Positions 15,867-24,106 of a stretch of DNA of 55,777 nucleotides are shown in pieces. The notes under the pieces are model-generated. The model did no database searches, had not been told where the DNA came from, and worked only from the letters and a program-made list of their open reading frames with translations. This stretch comes from Prevotella sp. (GTDB taxonomy: Bacteria; Bacteroidota; Bacteroidia; Bacteroidales; Bacteroidaceae), in NCBI GenBank assembly GCA_017642485.1, contig JAGCPC010000114.1:1-55777 (forward strand), read 5' to 3'. The translations under genes were made by a program, and so were the position numbers. Position 1 is the stretch's first letter. Every line of letters starts with the position of its first letter.

Positions 15867-16316
15867 TTAAATTAAGTCCTTATAATCGGGAATATCGGGC
15901 AGATATTCCCATTTTTCTTCCCCCTTATCAAAATGCAGACATAGATGCTGATTGCCATTGCTCACCATGAGGTAGGGCACGTGGAGCAGCATATTGTAGG
16001 TGGCGACCTGGGTGATGACCTTGTGGGTGAGGGGTATGCTCTCTGCCTTGTACTCCATGATGGCGAGAGGCTGACGGTCTTTGCCGTAGAGGACGGAGTC
16101 GCAGCGCAGCTTCTTGGAGCCTACGCACAGCTCCACCTCATTGCCCATGAGGGCGGGGGGATAGCCCTTGTGGTGTATGAGATAGTTGACAAAATGCTGG
16201 CGCACCCACTCCTCGGGGGTGAGGGCCACATAACGTTGACGCAGCACGTCGAGCACTTCTGGCTTTCGGTCCTGCGTCTGTCGTATCTTTATGTCGGTAT
16301 ATTCGGGAAGGAGCAC
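15867..16316 (-). CDS. Stand-alone HSDR_N-type nuclease-fold protein
   Basis: 149 residues, starting at a GTG (complement of 16314-16316). It matches the N-terminal domain of type I restriction R subunits (HSDR_N_2): an EEWVRQHFVNYL helix, then RCDSVLYG (Asp) and IMEYKAE (Glu-x-Lys), the PD-(D/E)xK catalytic layout. No helicase domain follows and no HsdM/HsdS lies nearby, so it is a single-domain form that is common in Bacteroidetes. Whether it cuts DNA is not known. It lies 19 bases after corA on the same strand. Confidence 0.75.
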   Translation of the reverse strand: MLLPEYTDIKIRQTQDRKPEVLDVLRQRYVALTPEEWVRQHFVNYLIHHKGYPPALMGNEVELCVGSKKLRCDSVLYGKDRQPLAIMEYKAESIPLTHKVITQVATYNMLLHVPYLMVSNGNQHLCLHFDKGEEKWEYLPDIPDYKDLI

Positions 16317-16335
16317 TGTCGAATTGACGAATTGA

Positions 16336-17262
16336 CTATAATAGGTTCTTCACCCTTAGTATCCACCACGAACCGAGGCTCACCACGAGCGAGATGACGA
16401 TGGCAACGGGGAAGCCCCATGAGTTTGCCTCCATGCCGTTGATGAGGTTCATACCAAAGAGTGATGATATGAGGGTGGGGAACATGAGTATGATGGAGAA
16501 TGAGGTGAGGGTACGCATCACGGTGTTCATATTGTTGTTGATGATCGACGTGTAGGTATCCATCGTTGACTCCAGAATCTCGGAGTATATGCTCGCCGTC
16601 TCGCGTGCCTGTGATATCTCGATATTGACATCCTCGATGAGGTCGGCATCGAGTTCGTCAACGGGTAGCTTGAACTTCAGTTTCTGTAGGAGTGTCTCAT
16701 TGCCCCTTATGGAGGTGATGAAGTAGGTGAGTGAGTCCTGCAGACGTGAGAGGTTCATGAGCGAGGTGTTGTTGACGGTGTGGTCCATAGAGCGCTTGGC
16801 ACGGTCGAGCAAGAGGCTGATCTGCTTCAGTCGCTTGAGGTACCAAACCGATGTGCTGAGAAACAGTCGGAAGATCATATCGACATAGTCGGTAAAGCCC
16901 TCGCCGCGTCGCTGCTGATAGCTCACGAAGTCGATCATCATGTCGGTCTCGAAGTAGCATACCGTGATGGTGATGTCGCCCTTGTGGATGATACCGAGCG
17001 GTACTGTGGTGTAGGGGGTACGTGAGCGTACCTCCTTCATATAGGGTATGCGGAGGATGATGAGTTGCCACCCTTCGTCAAACTCATAACGCGCTCTCTC
17101 ATCGGTATCGCTGATATCGCTGAAGAAGTAGTCGGGTATCTGATACTCGTCCTCCAGCTGCAGGCGCTCTTCTTCTGTAGGACACGTCACCTGTATCCAG
17201 CAGTTAGGTTCCCACTCCTCTATGGAGCGAATACCATAGTTGGTGTTCCAAAACTTTTTCAT
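16336..17262 (-). CDS. corA: CorA-family Mg2+/divalent cation channel
   Basis: CorA is a pentameric inner-membrane channel for Mg2+ (also Co2+ and Ni2+). The 308-residue protein has a long cytoplasmic alpha/beta domain with a helical stalk, two C-terminal membrane segments, and the GMN signature (FGMNLING) between them. It ends with the basic RVKNLL tail. It has a minus-strand promoter at 17432-17439 and a leader of about 165 bases that contains a short upstream open frame beginning with three Asp codons. Confidence 0.88.
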   Translation of the reverse strand: MKKFWNTNYGIRSIEEWEPNCWIQVTCPTEEERLQLEDEYQIPDYFFSDISDTDERARYEFDEGWQLIILRIPYMKEVRSRTPYTTVPLGIIHKGDITITVCYFETDMMIDFVSYQQRRGEGFTDYVDMIFRLFLSTSVWYLKRLKQISLLLDRAKRSMDHTVNNTSLMNLSRLQDSLTYFITSIRGNETLLQKLKFKLPVDELDADLIEDVNIEISQARETASIYSEILESTMDTYTSIINNNMNTVMRTLTSFSIILMFPTLISSLFGMNLINGMEANSWGFPVAIVISLVVSLGSWWILRVKNLL

Positions 17263-17348
17263 TTGGCTGTTTTCCTCTTGTGTGTGAATGAGACAATGAC
17301 TTAATCTCTCTGTAGCGAGGAAAACAACCTATCGTGTGTGTGAGGCTG

Positions 17349-17402
17349 TTATTCCACGCTATGCAAAAAATTAGGGCATGTCGCGTAATAATCGTCGTCC
17401 AT
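17349..17402 (-). CDS. Possible 17-aa leader peptide upstream of corA
   Basis: In the corA leader, an ATG (complement of 17400-17402) opens a 17-codon frame, MDDDYYATCPNFLHSVE, ending in TAA. Acidic codons at the start of a peptide are known to destabilise ribosomes at low Mg2+, and short leader peptides control Mg2+ transporter genes in enterobacteria. No clear ribosome site is visible, so this is speculative. Confidence 0.3.
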   Translation of the reverse strand: MDDDYYATCPNFLHSVE

Positions 17403-17431
17403 TTTTCTGTTTATTTTTGTTTTAGCGGGTG

Positions 17432-17439
17432 CAAAGGTA
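17432..17439 (-). promoter_or_regulatory. corA promoter -7 element
   Basis: TACCTTTG on the minus strand, about 170 bases upstream of the corA start. Confidence 0.55.
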
Positions 17440-17443
17440 CGAA

Positions 17444-17478
<35 letters not shown>

Positions 17479-17493
17479 TTTACCTTTTACTCT

Positions 17494-18369
17494 TTATTTT
17501 TTCTTTTTTGCTGTGGTTTTGGTAGTTTTCTTGCTTGCTGGGGTGGTGGTGACCTGCTGCTGTGGCTTGTAGTACTGCAGTGCCTCGGGCATCCATCCCT
17601 GTATGTTGGCTATGCGCTTCTCGTCAGAGGGGTGATCGCTCAGCAGTTCGCTCTGCTTGGTAGTGGATGATGCTGCCATACGTTGCCAGAAGGTGACGGC
17701 CTCGCGTGGGTCGTAGCCTGCCATAGCGGCAAAGATGAGTCCCATGTGGTCAGCCTCGTGCTCGTGGTCGCGTGAGTACTTGAGGTTTTGCAGCTGCAGT
17801 CCCTGCTGTCCCACCCATGTGGCGAGGTTTGCAGCATTGGTACCGATGACGGCGCCGAGCACGCTGCCTGCTATCTGTTGTCCCATCTGCTGCTTGTACT
17901 GCTGGGAGAGTTGCTCGGCAGAGTGCTTTGCTACGGCATGGGCTATCTCGTGACCCAGTACGACGGCGAGTGCCCCCTCGGTCTGGGTGACGGGCAGGAG
18001 TCCCTCAAAGACGGCAATCTTGCCTCCTGGCATACACCATGCGTTGATATTTTTGTCCTGTATGAGGTTAAACTCCCACTTGTAACCGCTGAGTTCGCTG
18101 GCGAGTCCGTTATTCTTGAGATAAGCCTCTACGGCGCTGGCGAGTCGTGTGCCCACGCGCTGTACCATAGCTGTATTCTGGGTGTTGGTAGATTTCTTTG
18201 CCGTCTTCATATACTCGGCATACTGCTGAGTGCTGAGTGAGAGCATCTGTTCGTCGCTTACCATGAGTGACTGTTTGCGTCCAGTCACTGGCACCGTTCT
18301 GGATGTGCCGCATGATGCCAAGAGTACTACGAGGGCAAAGAGGAGGATTTTTACGTTTGTTAGTTTCAT
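17494..18369 (-). CDS. M48-family metalloprotease lipoprotein
   Basis: 291 residues from MKLTNVKILLF; the frame continues upstream for 37 codons, but that part reads through heptamer repeats and lacks a signal peptide. The signal ends at LLASC, so the protein is lipid-anchored in the envelope. The zinc protease motif HEIAH lies near residue 150, and the third ligand lies in EHEADHMG. The pattern is that of LoiP/BepA-like M48 proteases that act in outer-membrane protein quality control. The C-terminus is Lys/Thr rich (KKTTKTTAKKKK). Substrates are unknown. Confidence 0.9.
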   Translation of the reverse strand: MKLTNVKILLFALVVLLASCGTSRTVPVTGRKQSLMVSDEQMLSLSTQQYAEYMKTAKKSTNTQNTAMVQRVGTRLASAVEAYLKNNGLASELSGYKWEFNLIQDKNINAWCMPGGKIAVFEGLLPVTQTEGALAVVLGHEIAHAVAKHSAEQLSQQYKQQMGQQIAGSVLGAVIGTNAANLATWVGQQGLQLQNLKYSRDHEHEADHMGLIFAAMAGYDPREAVTFWQRMAASSTTKQSELLSDHPSDEKRIANIQGWMPEALQYYKPQQQVTTTPASKKTTKTTAKKKK

Positions 18370-18428
18370 ATTGTTTGTTTCTTTTGGGGAGTTATAGGGG
18401 AGTGATAAGGGAGTTATAATTAATTGAC

Positions 18429-18461
18429 AAATTGAAAATTGAGAATTGAAAATTATGATTA
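18429..18461. repeat. Heptamer repeat (GAAAATT)
   Basis: Four to five imperfect seven-base units ending in AAAATTATGATT. The same block recurs at 19446-19480 and, inverted, at 27138-27177. Confidence 0.75.
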
Positions 18462-18485
18462 CAACGAAGCTAATTGTCAACTAAC

Positions 18486-18575
18486 TGTGAATTGTGAATT
18501 GTGAACTGTGAACTGATTTAACTGTGAACTGATTTAATTGTGAATTATGAATTGTGAATTGTGAATTGTGAATAC
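18486..18575. repeat. Heptamer repeat (CTGTGAA/TTGTGAA), long tract
   Basis: About twelve seven-base units of TGTGAAC and TGTGAAT with two ATTTAA interruptions. The tract forms the 3' end of the pectinesterase reading frame, which reads through it as TIHNSQFIIHN. Confidence 0.85.
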
Positions 18576-19511
18576 CGTCTCTGGTGTTATCTGCTGTGCC
18601 TCTTTCTTGGTGAGTTGGCGTGTCCACTCTGCTCGTTGTGAGGTGGAGGCGCCAGCGCCGTGGTTGTTGTACTCCATGTAGCGTATAGAGGCATGGTCTT
18701 TCTTCCAGTCGTGCCACCCTACGGGTAGGATGTGTGCACCCAGATTGCAGTCGATGAAGAGGGTGTAGGCATACTGTCGCCAGGGGCGTCCGAGGTAGCA
18801 CTTTGTCACCCCAGGTGCAGCGGTGAGTGTGCAATCGTGGAATATGTAACCGTACTTCTGCTCCTGCGGTGTGGATGCTGCTGTGACGTATGAGTCGGCC
18901 TTGCTGAGTATGGTGCACTTCTCAAACCATGCTGTGGAGGGTCCGAAGATAAAGTCGGTGGTGCCCTCGATATAGCAGTCATAGAAGTACAGGCGCGTGC
19001 CCGCCATACCGGTATATACGGTATCTTGGTTGCCGAGCAGTCGGCATCCTATAAATTTTATGCGGTCGCCCTCGGTATGCAGTGCTACGGCCTGTCCGAG
19101 TTTGGCGGCATTATTTTCGATGGTGATATTCTTGACGGTGATATCGCAACCCTCTATCTTGAGGGTATAGGTGCGGAAGGTGCCCATCTTATTGATATTG
19201 GCATGGTCGTCGTAGGTGATGATGGTGCCGTCGGCGCTCTCGCCACAGAGCTCGATATTGGTGAGCCAGGAGGGGATGATGAGTTTCTCCTTGTACACAC
19301 CGTTTTTCACGTATATCACCTTGTGATACTCCATAAATGCGCGACAAACCTCTATCGCCTCGTCGATGGTGCGAAAGTCGCCCGTGCCGTCACGTGACAC
19401 TACTATGGTGTCGGGATTGTCGTACTTGCTCTGCGCGCTTATCGTATTGAAAATTGAAAATTGAAAATAGAAAATTATGATTAGCGCTGCTATCAGTCTG
19501 TTATTTCTCAT
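18534..19511 (-). CDS. Pectinesterase (CE8)
   Basis: Pectin methylesterase removes methyl groups from pectin and so prepares it for lyases. The 325-residue right-handed beta-helix protein has the family motifs GQAVALH (about 149), GNQDTVYTG (near 168), GTTDFIFG with the catalytic Asp (near 193), and LGRPWRQY (near 250). A signal peptide ends at ISAQ, so it is exported. Oddly, the hydrophobic core of the signal (IIIFYFQFSIFN) is encoded by the GAAAATT heptamer repeat and the last 12 or so residues by the TGTGAAT repeat. It lies before the relA/spoT gene and has no other pectin genes in view. Confidence 0.9.
   Translation of the reverse strand: MRNNRLIAALIIIFYFQFSIFNTISAQSKYDNPDTIVVSRDGTGDFRTIDEAIEVCRAFMEYHKVIYVKNGVYKEKLIIPSWLTNIELCGESADGTIITYDDHANINKMGTFRTYTLKIEGCDITVKNITIENNAAKLGQAVALHTEGDRIKFIGCRLLGNQDTVYTGMAGTRLYFYDCYIEGTTDFIFGPSTAWFEKCTILSKADSYVTAASTPQEQKYGYIFHDCTLTAAPGVTKCYLGRPWRQYAYTLFIDCNLGAHILPVGWHDWKKDHASIRYMEYNNHGAGASTSQRAEWTRQLTKKEAQQITPETVFTIHNSQFIIHN
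19446..19480. repeat. Heptamer repeat encoding the pectinesterase signal peptide
   Basis: GAAAATT-type units on the plus strand; read on the minus strand they encode the hydrophobic core FYFQFSIFN. Confidence 0.8.
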
Positions 19512-19517
19512 CTTTTA

Positions 19518-19597
19518 TCTTTTATCTTTATACTTTACACTTTATACTTTATACTTTACACTATAAACTGTGAACTGTGAACTATGAACTGTGAACT
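19518..19597. repeat. Two adjoining heptamer repeats between relA/spoT and pectinesterase
   Basis: Units of TATACTT/TTACACT (19518-19563) join units of CTGTGAA (19565-19597). The second tract begins directly at the stop codon of the relA/spoT gene. Confidence 0.8.
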
Positions 19598-21839
19598 AAA
19601 TCCGGTGCACGCTCTGCATGCCATCGACCTGCTGTATCTGCGCTTCCACTTCGCGCAGAGATGTGGCGTCCTTGACCTTGAGCTCTATCTCGGCCTTGAA
19701 TATGCCGTCGTCGGATATGGTGGAGAGTCGGTAGATGTCGATGTCGAAGGTGCCAGCAAGGATCTGTGTGACATCGCGTATGATGCCCTTGCGGTCTATG
19801 CCTCGCAGTTCGAGTGTGGCACTAAACTCCATCGTGCCGTGCATGTCCCACTTGGCCATGAGCATGTCAGAGCCGAATGATGACTGCAGTCGTGCTGCCT
19901 CGCTGCATGAGCGACGGTGTATCTCGATCTGCTTCTTGTTGTTGATATATCCGATGATGTCGTCGCCAGGTATGGGCTGACAGCATTTTGGGAATAGGTA
20001 CTGCGTGATGTTGTCCTCGGTGATGGTGACGGCCTGGCTCTTGTCAAAGTCCTTGCCTACGATGAGCAGCTTCTGTCCCTTGGTGATGGCGGCAGTCTTC
20101 ACGCCCCTCATGAGTGAGAGGTACTTGCGCCATCCCTTGCGTGCCTTGTTTTTCTCCTCGCTCTTCTTACCATAATATATATAGTTGAGGTCTTTCTGGT
20201 CGAGGAGGATATCGCCCTTTGCTATGGCTACGAAGAGTTGGTCGTGGTGCTTCGTCTGGTGCAGCTCTGTCAGTTTGTCGAGGTTTGACGTGGTGATGGT
20301 GAGTCCGTTTTGCTCCAACCATGCCTGCAGCATCTCTTCGCCCTTCTTGGCAAGTTCCCTGTTTTGTTTGCGTAGGAGGGTCTGTAGCTTAGTCCTTGCC
20401 TTTGCCGTAGTGACAAAGTTGATCCATGTGGGCTGTACGTGTTGTGAGGTGTTGGTGATGATCTCCACCTGGTCGCCGCTCTTCAGCTTGTGTGACAGTG
20501 GTACCAGTTTGTGGTTTACCTTAGCCCCTATGCAGTGTGACCCGAGGAAGGTGTGTATCTGAAAGGCGTAGTCGAGCGCTGTACAGTTTGCCGGCATGGT
20601 GATGATGTCGCCCTTCGGTGAGAAGACGAATATCTCGCTGGCAAAGAGGTTGAGCTTGATGGCATCGAGGAAGTCCATAGCATCGGGCTGTGGGTCGTCG
20701 AGTATCTCCTTGATGGTTTGGAGCCATCCGTTGAGTTCGTCCTCGGCTACTTTCTCTGTATCGCTGTCGCTCTTGTACTTCCAGTGTGCGGCAAATCCCT
20801 GTTCGGCTATGTCGTCCATTCTGTCCGAACGTATCTGCACCTCTATCCACTGTCCCATGTTGCTCATGAGGGTGACGTGCAGAGCCTGGTATCCGTTAGC
20901 CTTAGGGTGGGCCAACCAGTCGCGCATGCGGTCGGGGTGTGACTCGTAGAGTTTGCATAGTGCCACGTATATGTTGAAGCACTCATTGACCTCGTCGGTC
21001 GCCTCGCGTGGTGTGAAGATGATGCGTACTGCGAGTATGTCGTATATCTCGTCAAACGACACATGTTTTCGCTGCATCTTGCTCCATATGGAGTAGGGGC
21101 TTTTGATGCGTGCCTTGATGGTGTATGTTATGCCCATCGTGTCGAGTGCCTCCCTTATGGGTCGTGTGAAGTTTTCGAAGAGCTCGTTGCGTTTCTCCTT
21201 GGTGTGTGCCAGGTTTTTCTCTATGGCGGCATACTCCTCAGGGTGTTCGTATTTGAATGACAGGTCTTCGAGTTCGGTTTTTATGGTATTGAGTCCCAAG
21301 CGGTTGGCGAGTGGTGCGTAGATATATAGTGTCTCGCCAGCTATCTTATAGCGTTTTGCCTCGGGCTGTAAGTCGAGGTGTCGCATATTGTCGAGGCGGT
21401 CGCATATCTTGATGAGTATCACTCGTATGTCCTCGCTCATGGTGAGGAGCAGCTTCTTAAAGTTTTCTGCCTGTGCCGATGCCTTATCGCCAAATATGCC
21501 TCCAGCTATCTTTGTCAGTCCATCGACGATGAGTGCTATCTTCTTGCCGAATATATTTTCGATATCGTCGATGGTGTAGTCAGTACCCTCGAGCACGTCG
21601 TGAAGCAGTGCTGCACATATGCTGGTGCTGCCGAGTCCCATCTCCTTGGATATGATGGTGGCTACCGACAGTGGGTGCATGATATATGGCTCGCCAGAAG
21701 GCCGGCACTCCCCCTCGTGGGCACGCAGGGCGAAGTGGTACGCCTTTTGTATGATGTCCACCTTCTTGCGATGATTGGAGTTCATGTAGCTCTCCAGCAG
21801 CCTGTTGTAGGCTTCATCTATCATCTGTTTGTCATTCAT
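19596..21839 (-). CDS. RelA/SpoT-family (p)ppGpp synthetase/hydrolase
   Basis: Bifunctional Rel proteins make and degrade (p)ppGpp, the alarmone of amino-acid and nutrient stress. The 747-residue protein has an HD hydrolase domain (LLHDVLEGTDY near 77 and ICDRLDNMRHL near 145), a synthetase domain with ARIKSPYSIWSKM (near 240) and EVQIRSDRMDDIAEQ (near 335), a TGS domain and a C-terminal ACT domain. The hydrolase residues look intact. The ATG is followed by MNDKQMIDEAYNRLLE, the usual start. The gene ends at the edge of a heptamer repeat. It precedes the pectinesterase and follows the transglycosylase gene on the same strand. Confidence 0.94.
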   Translation of the reverse strand: MNDKQMIDEAYNRLLESYMNSNHRKKVDIIQKAYHFALRAHEGECRPSGEPYIMHPLSVATIISKEMGLGSTSICAALLHDVLEGTDYTIDDIENIFGKKIALIVDGLTKIAGGIFGDKASAQAENFKKLLLTMSEDIRVILIKICDRLDNMRHLDLQPEAKRYKIAGETLYIYAPLANRLGLNTIKTELEDLSFKYEHPEEYAAIEKNLAHTKEKRNELFENFTRPIREALDTMGITYTIKARIKSPYSIWSKMQRKHVSFDEIYDILAVRIIFTPREATDEVNECFNIYVALCKLYESHPDRMRDWLAHPKANGYQALHVTLMSNMGQWIEVQIRSDRMDDIAEQGFAAHWKYKSDSDTEKVAEDELNGWLQTIKEILDDPQPDAMDFLDAIKLNLFASEIFVFSPKGDIITMPANCTALDYAFQIHTFLGSHCIGAKVNHKLVPLSHKLKSGDQVEIITNTSQHVQPTWINFVTTAKARTKLQTLLRKQNRELAKKGEEMLQAWLEQNGLTITTSNLDKLTELHQTKHHDQLFVAIAKGDILLDQKDLNYIYYGKKSEEKNKARKGWRKYLSLMRGVKTAAITKGQKLLIVGKDFDKSQAVTITEDNITQYLFPKCCQPIPGDDIIGYINNKKQIEIHRRSCSEAARLQSSFGSDMLMAKWDMHGTMEFSATLELRGIDRKGIIRDVTQILAGTFDIDIYRLSTISDDGIFKAEIELKVKDATSLREVEAQIQQVDGMQSVHRI

Positions 21840-21890
21840 AGTTAGAGTTGGTTATAGTTAGGTATAGTTAGCATTGTGAATATAGTGTTA

Positions 21891-23375
21891 TTAACGTCTT
21901 CTTTTCTTCTTTGAGCCTTTCTTCTTCTTTGACTTCTTGCTCTTCTTGGAAGACTTCTTTGAAGAGCCTCTCTTAGACTTCTTTTTCTTTAAGAGGCGGT
22001 TATTCTTGCTACGCACATTCTTCTTGCTTCGATACGAACGTTTTGACGGTTTGTATGCGTATTTTGCCTCATTGACCTCCACCACGTCACGCTTCATGAT
22101 GTCGCTCACGTCGTAGGCGAAGATCTCGTCCTGCTTCTCGATAAACTTTGCGATATACTCCTTTGGCAACCTCAGGTCGGTGGGTTCGGAGTAGCCCGTC
22201 ACCACGTCTCTGCGGTACTGTGGGTTGAGGGCGCGCAGCTCGTCCATCTCCATTCCGAGCACCTCAGCTACCTGTTTGAAGTGCAGGTTTTGGTACAGCA
22301 TGATGGTGTCGGTCTCCTCGGGCAGTTTTGCTGTAGCAGGTGTGATATTGTGCTCGCAGTAGTACGTCATGATGTAGTTGGCTGCGATAAATGCCGGCAC
22401 GTATCCTCGTGTCTCAGCAGGCAGGTATGGGTATATCTCCCAATAGTCCTTCTTGCCTCCGGAGCGCTGTATGGCCTTCATGATGTTGCCTGGTCCGCAG
22501 TTGTATGCAGCTATGACGAGAGCCCAGTCGCCGAATATCTGGTACATGTCGCTGAGGTAGTGAGCAGCAGCGTACGATGCCTTTACAGGGTCACGGCGCT
22601 CGTCTATCATGGAGTTGACCTTCAGCGAGTAACGCTTTCCTGTAGCCACCATAAACTGCCACAGTCCCGTTGCTCCCACTCGGCTTACGGCATTAGGTTT
22701 CAGTGCCGACTCTATGACGGGCAGGTACTTCAGTTCGAGTGGCAGGTCATACACCTCCAGTGCCTGTTCGAATATAGGCATGTAGAAGTTTTGTGCTCCC
22801 AGCATGATGCTGACCGAGCGGCGCAGTCTGCCGCTGTATCGGTCTATAAACTTCTGTACTATGGGGTTCCATGGCATCTCTATCGCCGTAGGCATACGTT
22901 TCAGTCTGTCCATATATACCTGTTGGTCATATACAGGTATCACGTTTTGCATCACGGCCGAGGTGTCGGGAGTGAGGTATTTCTGTTCCAGGAAGTCGGT
23001 ATTCTCGCCTGTCTCGTCGATGATGAGTCCTTCAGGCACCTCGATGATTTCCTCGTTGCCGTCTTTTCCCGTCACCACGATTTCCTCTTCCTCGTACACA
23101 CCTTGCTCTTCTTCACCTTCCTCGTCGTCTTCGCCTGCTTCTTCGCTCTCTACGTCGATTACCTCGTTGCCGTTTTCGTCGAGCACGGGAGTGCCATCCT
23201 CATCGCCATCTTCTCCGTCATCTTCTCCTTCAGCTTCCTCAGCCCCCTTATCAGGTGCTGTGACAGGAGTGGTGGGGTTGAGTCCTTCGGCATATACCTT
23301 AGGTGCTATGAGTGATGTCATGCCCACCGTGATGAGCAGTGCCAGGATGTAGTATTTCAGTTTGTTTATATTCAT
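21891..23375 (-). CDS. MltD-like lytic transglycosylase with extreme charged tails
   Basis: This enzyme cleaves peptidoglycan glycan strands. A signal peptide (ending VYA) is followed by a long Asp/Glu-rich tract (about residues 43-120), then the SLT domain with the catalytic Glu in VIESALKPNAVSRVGATGLW (near 228) and AAYNCGPGN (near 300). A LysM-like segment (VAEVLGMEMDELRALNP) lies near 395. The last 50 residues are almost all Lys, Arg and Ser. Oppositely charged ends could bind each other or the wall polymers. The neighbours DUF5683 and parB are typical Bacteroidetes context. Confidence 0.87.
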   Translation of the reverse strand: MNINKLKYYILALLITVGMTSLIAPKVYAEGLNPTTPVTAPDKGAEEAEGEDDGEDGDEDGTPVLDENGNEVIDVESEEAGEDDEEGEEEQGVYEEEEIVVTGKDGNEEIIEVPEGLIIDETGENTDFLEQKYLTPDTSAVMQNVIPVYDQQVYMDRLKRMPTAIEMPWNPIVQKFIDRYSGRLRRSVSIMLGAQNFYMPIFEQALEVYDLPLELKYLPVIESALKPNAVSRVGATGLWQFMVATGKRYSLKVNSMIDERRDPVKASYAAAHYLSDMYQIFGDWALVIAAYNCGPGNIMKAIQRSGGKKDYWEIYPYLPAETRGYVPAFIAANYIMTYYCEHNITPATAKLPEETDTIMLYQNLHFKQVAEVLGMEMDELRALNPQYRRDVVTGYSEPTDLRLPKEYIAKFIEKQDEIFAYDVSDIMKRDVVEVNEAKYAYKPSKRSYRSKKNVRSKNNRLLKKKKSKRGSSKKSSKKSKKSKKKKGSKKKRRR

Positions 23376-23396
23376 TATGATGTTGTTTTTATTTCT

Positions 23397-24098
23397 TTAG
23401 AATGTCAGTGCTCCGTGCACCCCTATGGCTGAGTTTTCCAGTCGTTTGTTGGCGCCCTCTATCACTGCGGGTTCTATCTCGAGGCTGAGGTCGTCCGATA
23501 TATCAAATTTTGACAGTGAGGCATCGACATACGCATCGATTATCGATAGTGCGTACACTCCAATGGTCACGAATATGCTGAGGTCTCGCCATCGGCGGTA
23601 TTTGTCCTTACGGTTTTTAAACACGTTGGTGTAATGTTCCTTGTCCGTGTCGCTATCTATCGTCACTCCCAGATGCATGAAGTTGTTGTAACTCTCTGTC
23701 GAGGGATCATCATCAGTCAGGTCTTTCAGCGCCTGTTTGTAGTCTTGATACATCTGGTTGTTCCACCTTATGGCGTATGCACAGCCCAGAAATCCTCCAT
23801 AGACTATTGGCAGTTTCCAGAATTTACGGTTGTATATCTGTCCACCTCCAGGTATCAGTGCCCACCACACCGCCTTCTTGGGGTCGGGTGTCCACGTTGT
23901 CCAGTCACGTTTCTGCTTGGTCACCTTTTTCGTCACTGTTTTCTCTACCTTTGCTATGGTGAGTGAGTCAGCCTTTGTCAGCGGTGCTGTGTCGTGAGTG
24001 CTGCTGAGCAGTGCCGTGCTGTCCTGCTGTGCTTCTGCGCCGATGGTGGCGAGTAGCATCATGGTGGTGAGCAGTATGTGTCGCAGAGTGTCTTTCAC
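23397..24098 (-). CDS. DUF5683-domain protein
   Basis: 233 residues with a signal peptide ending AEAQ. The conserved centre reads KKAVWWALIPGGGQIYNRKFWKLP, quoted in part here: WWALIPGGGQIYNRKFW. Two membrane segments follow (about 98-112 and 180-197). The family is widespread in Bacteroidetes beside parB and lytic transglycosylase genes, as here. Its function is not established; the position suggests an envelope role. It lies 8 bases after the parB stop, so the genes are co-transcribed. Confidence 0.82.
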   Translation of the reverse strand: MKDTLRHILLTTMMLLATIGAEAQQDSTALLSSTHDTAPLTKADSLTIAKVEKTVTKKVTKQKRDWTTWTPDPKKAVWWALIPGGGQIYNRKFWKLPIVYGGFLGCAYAIRWNNQMYQDYKQALKDLTDDDPSTESYNNFMHLGVTIDSDTDKEHYTNVFKNRKDKYRRWRDLSIFVTIGVYALSIIDAYVDASLSKFDISDDLSLEIEPAVIEGANKRLENSAIGVHGALTF

Positions 24099-24106
24099 CT
24101 TGCCGC

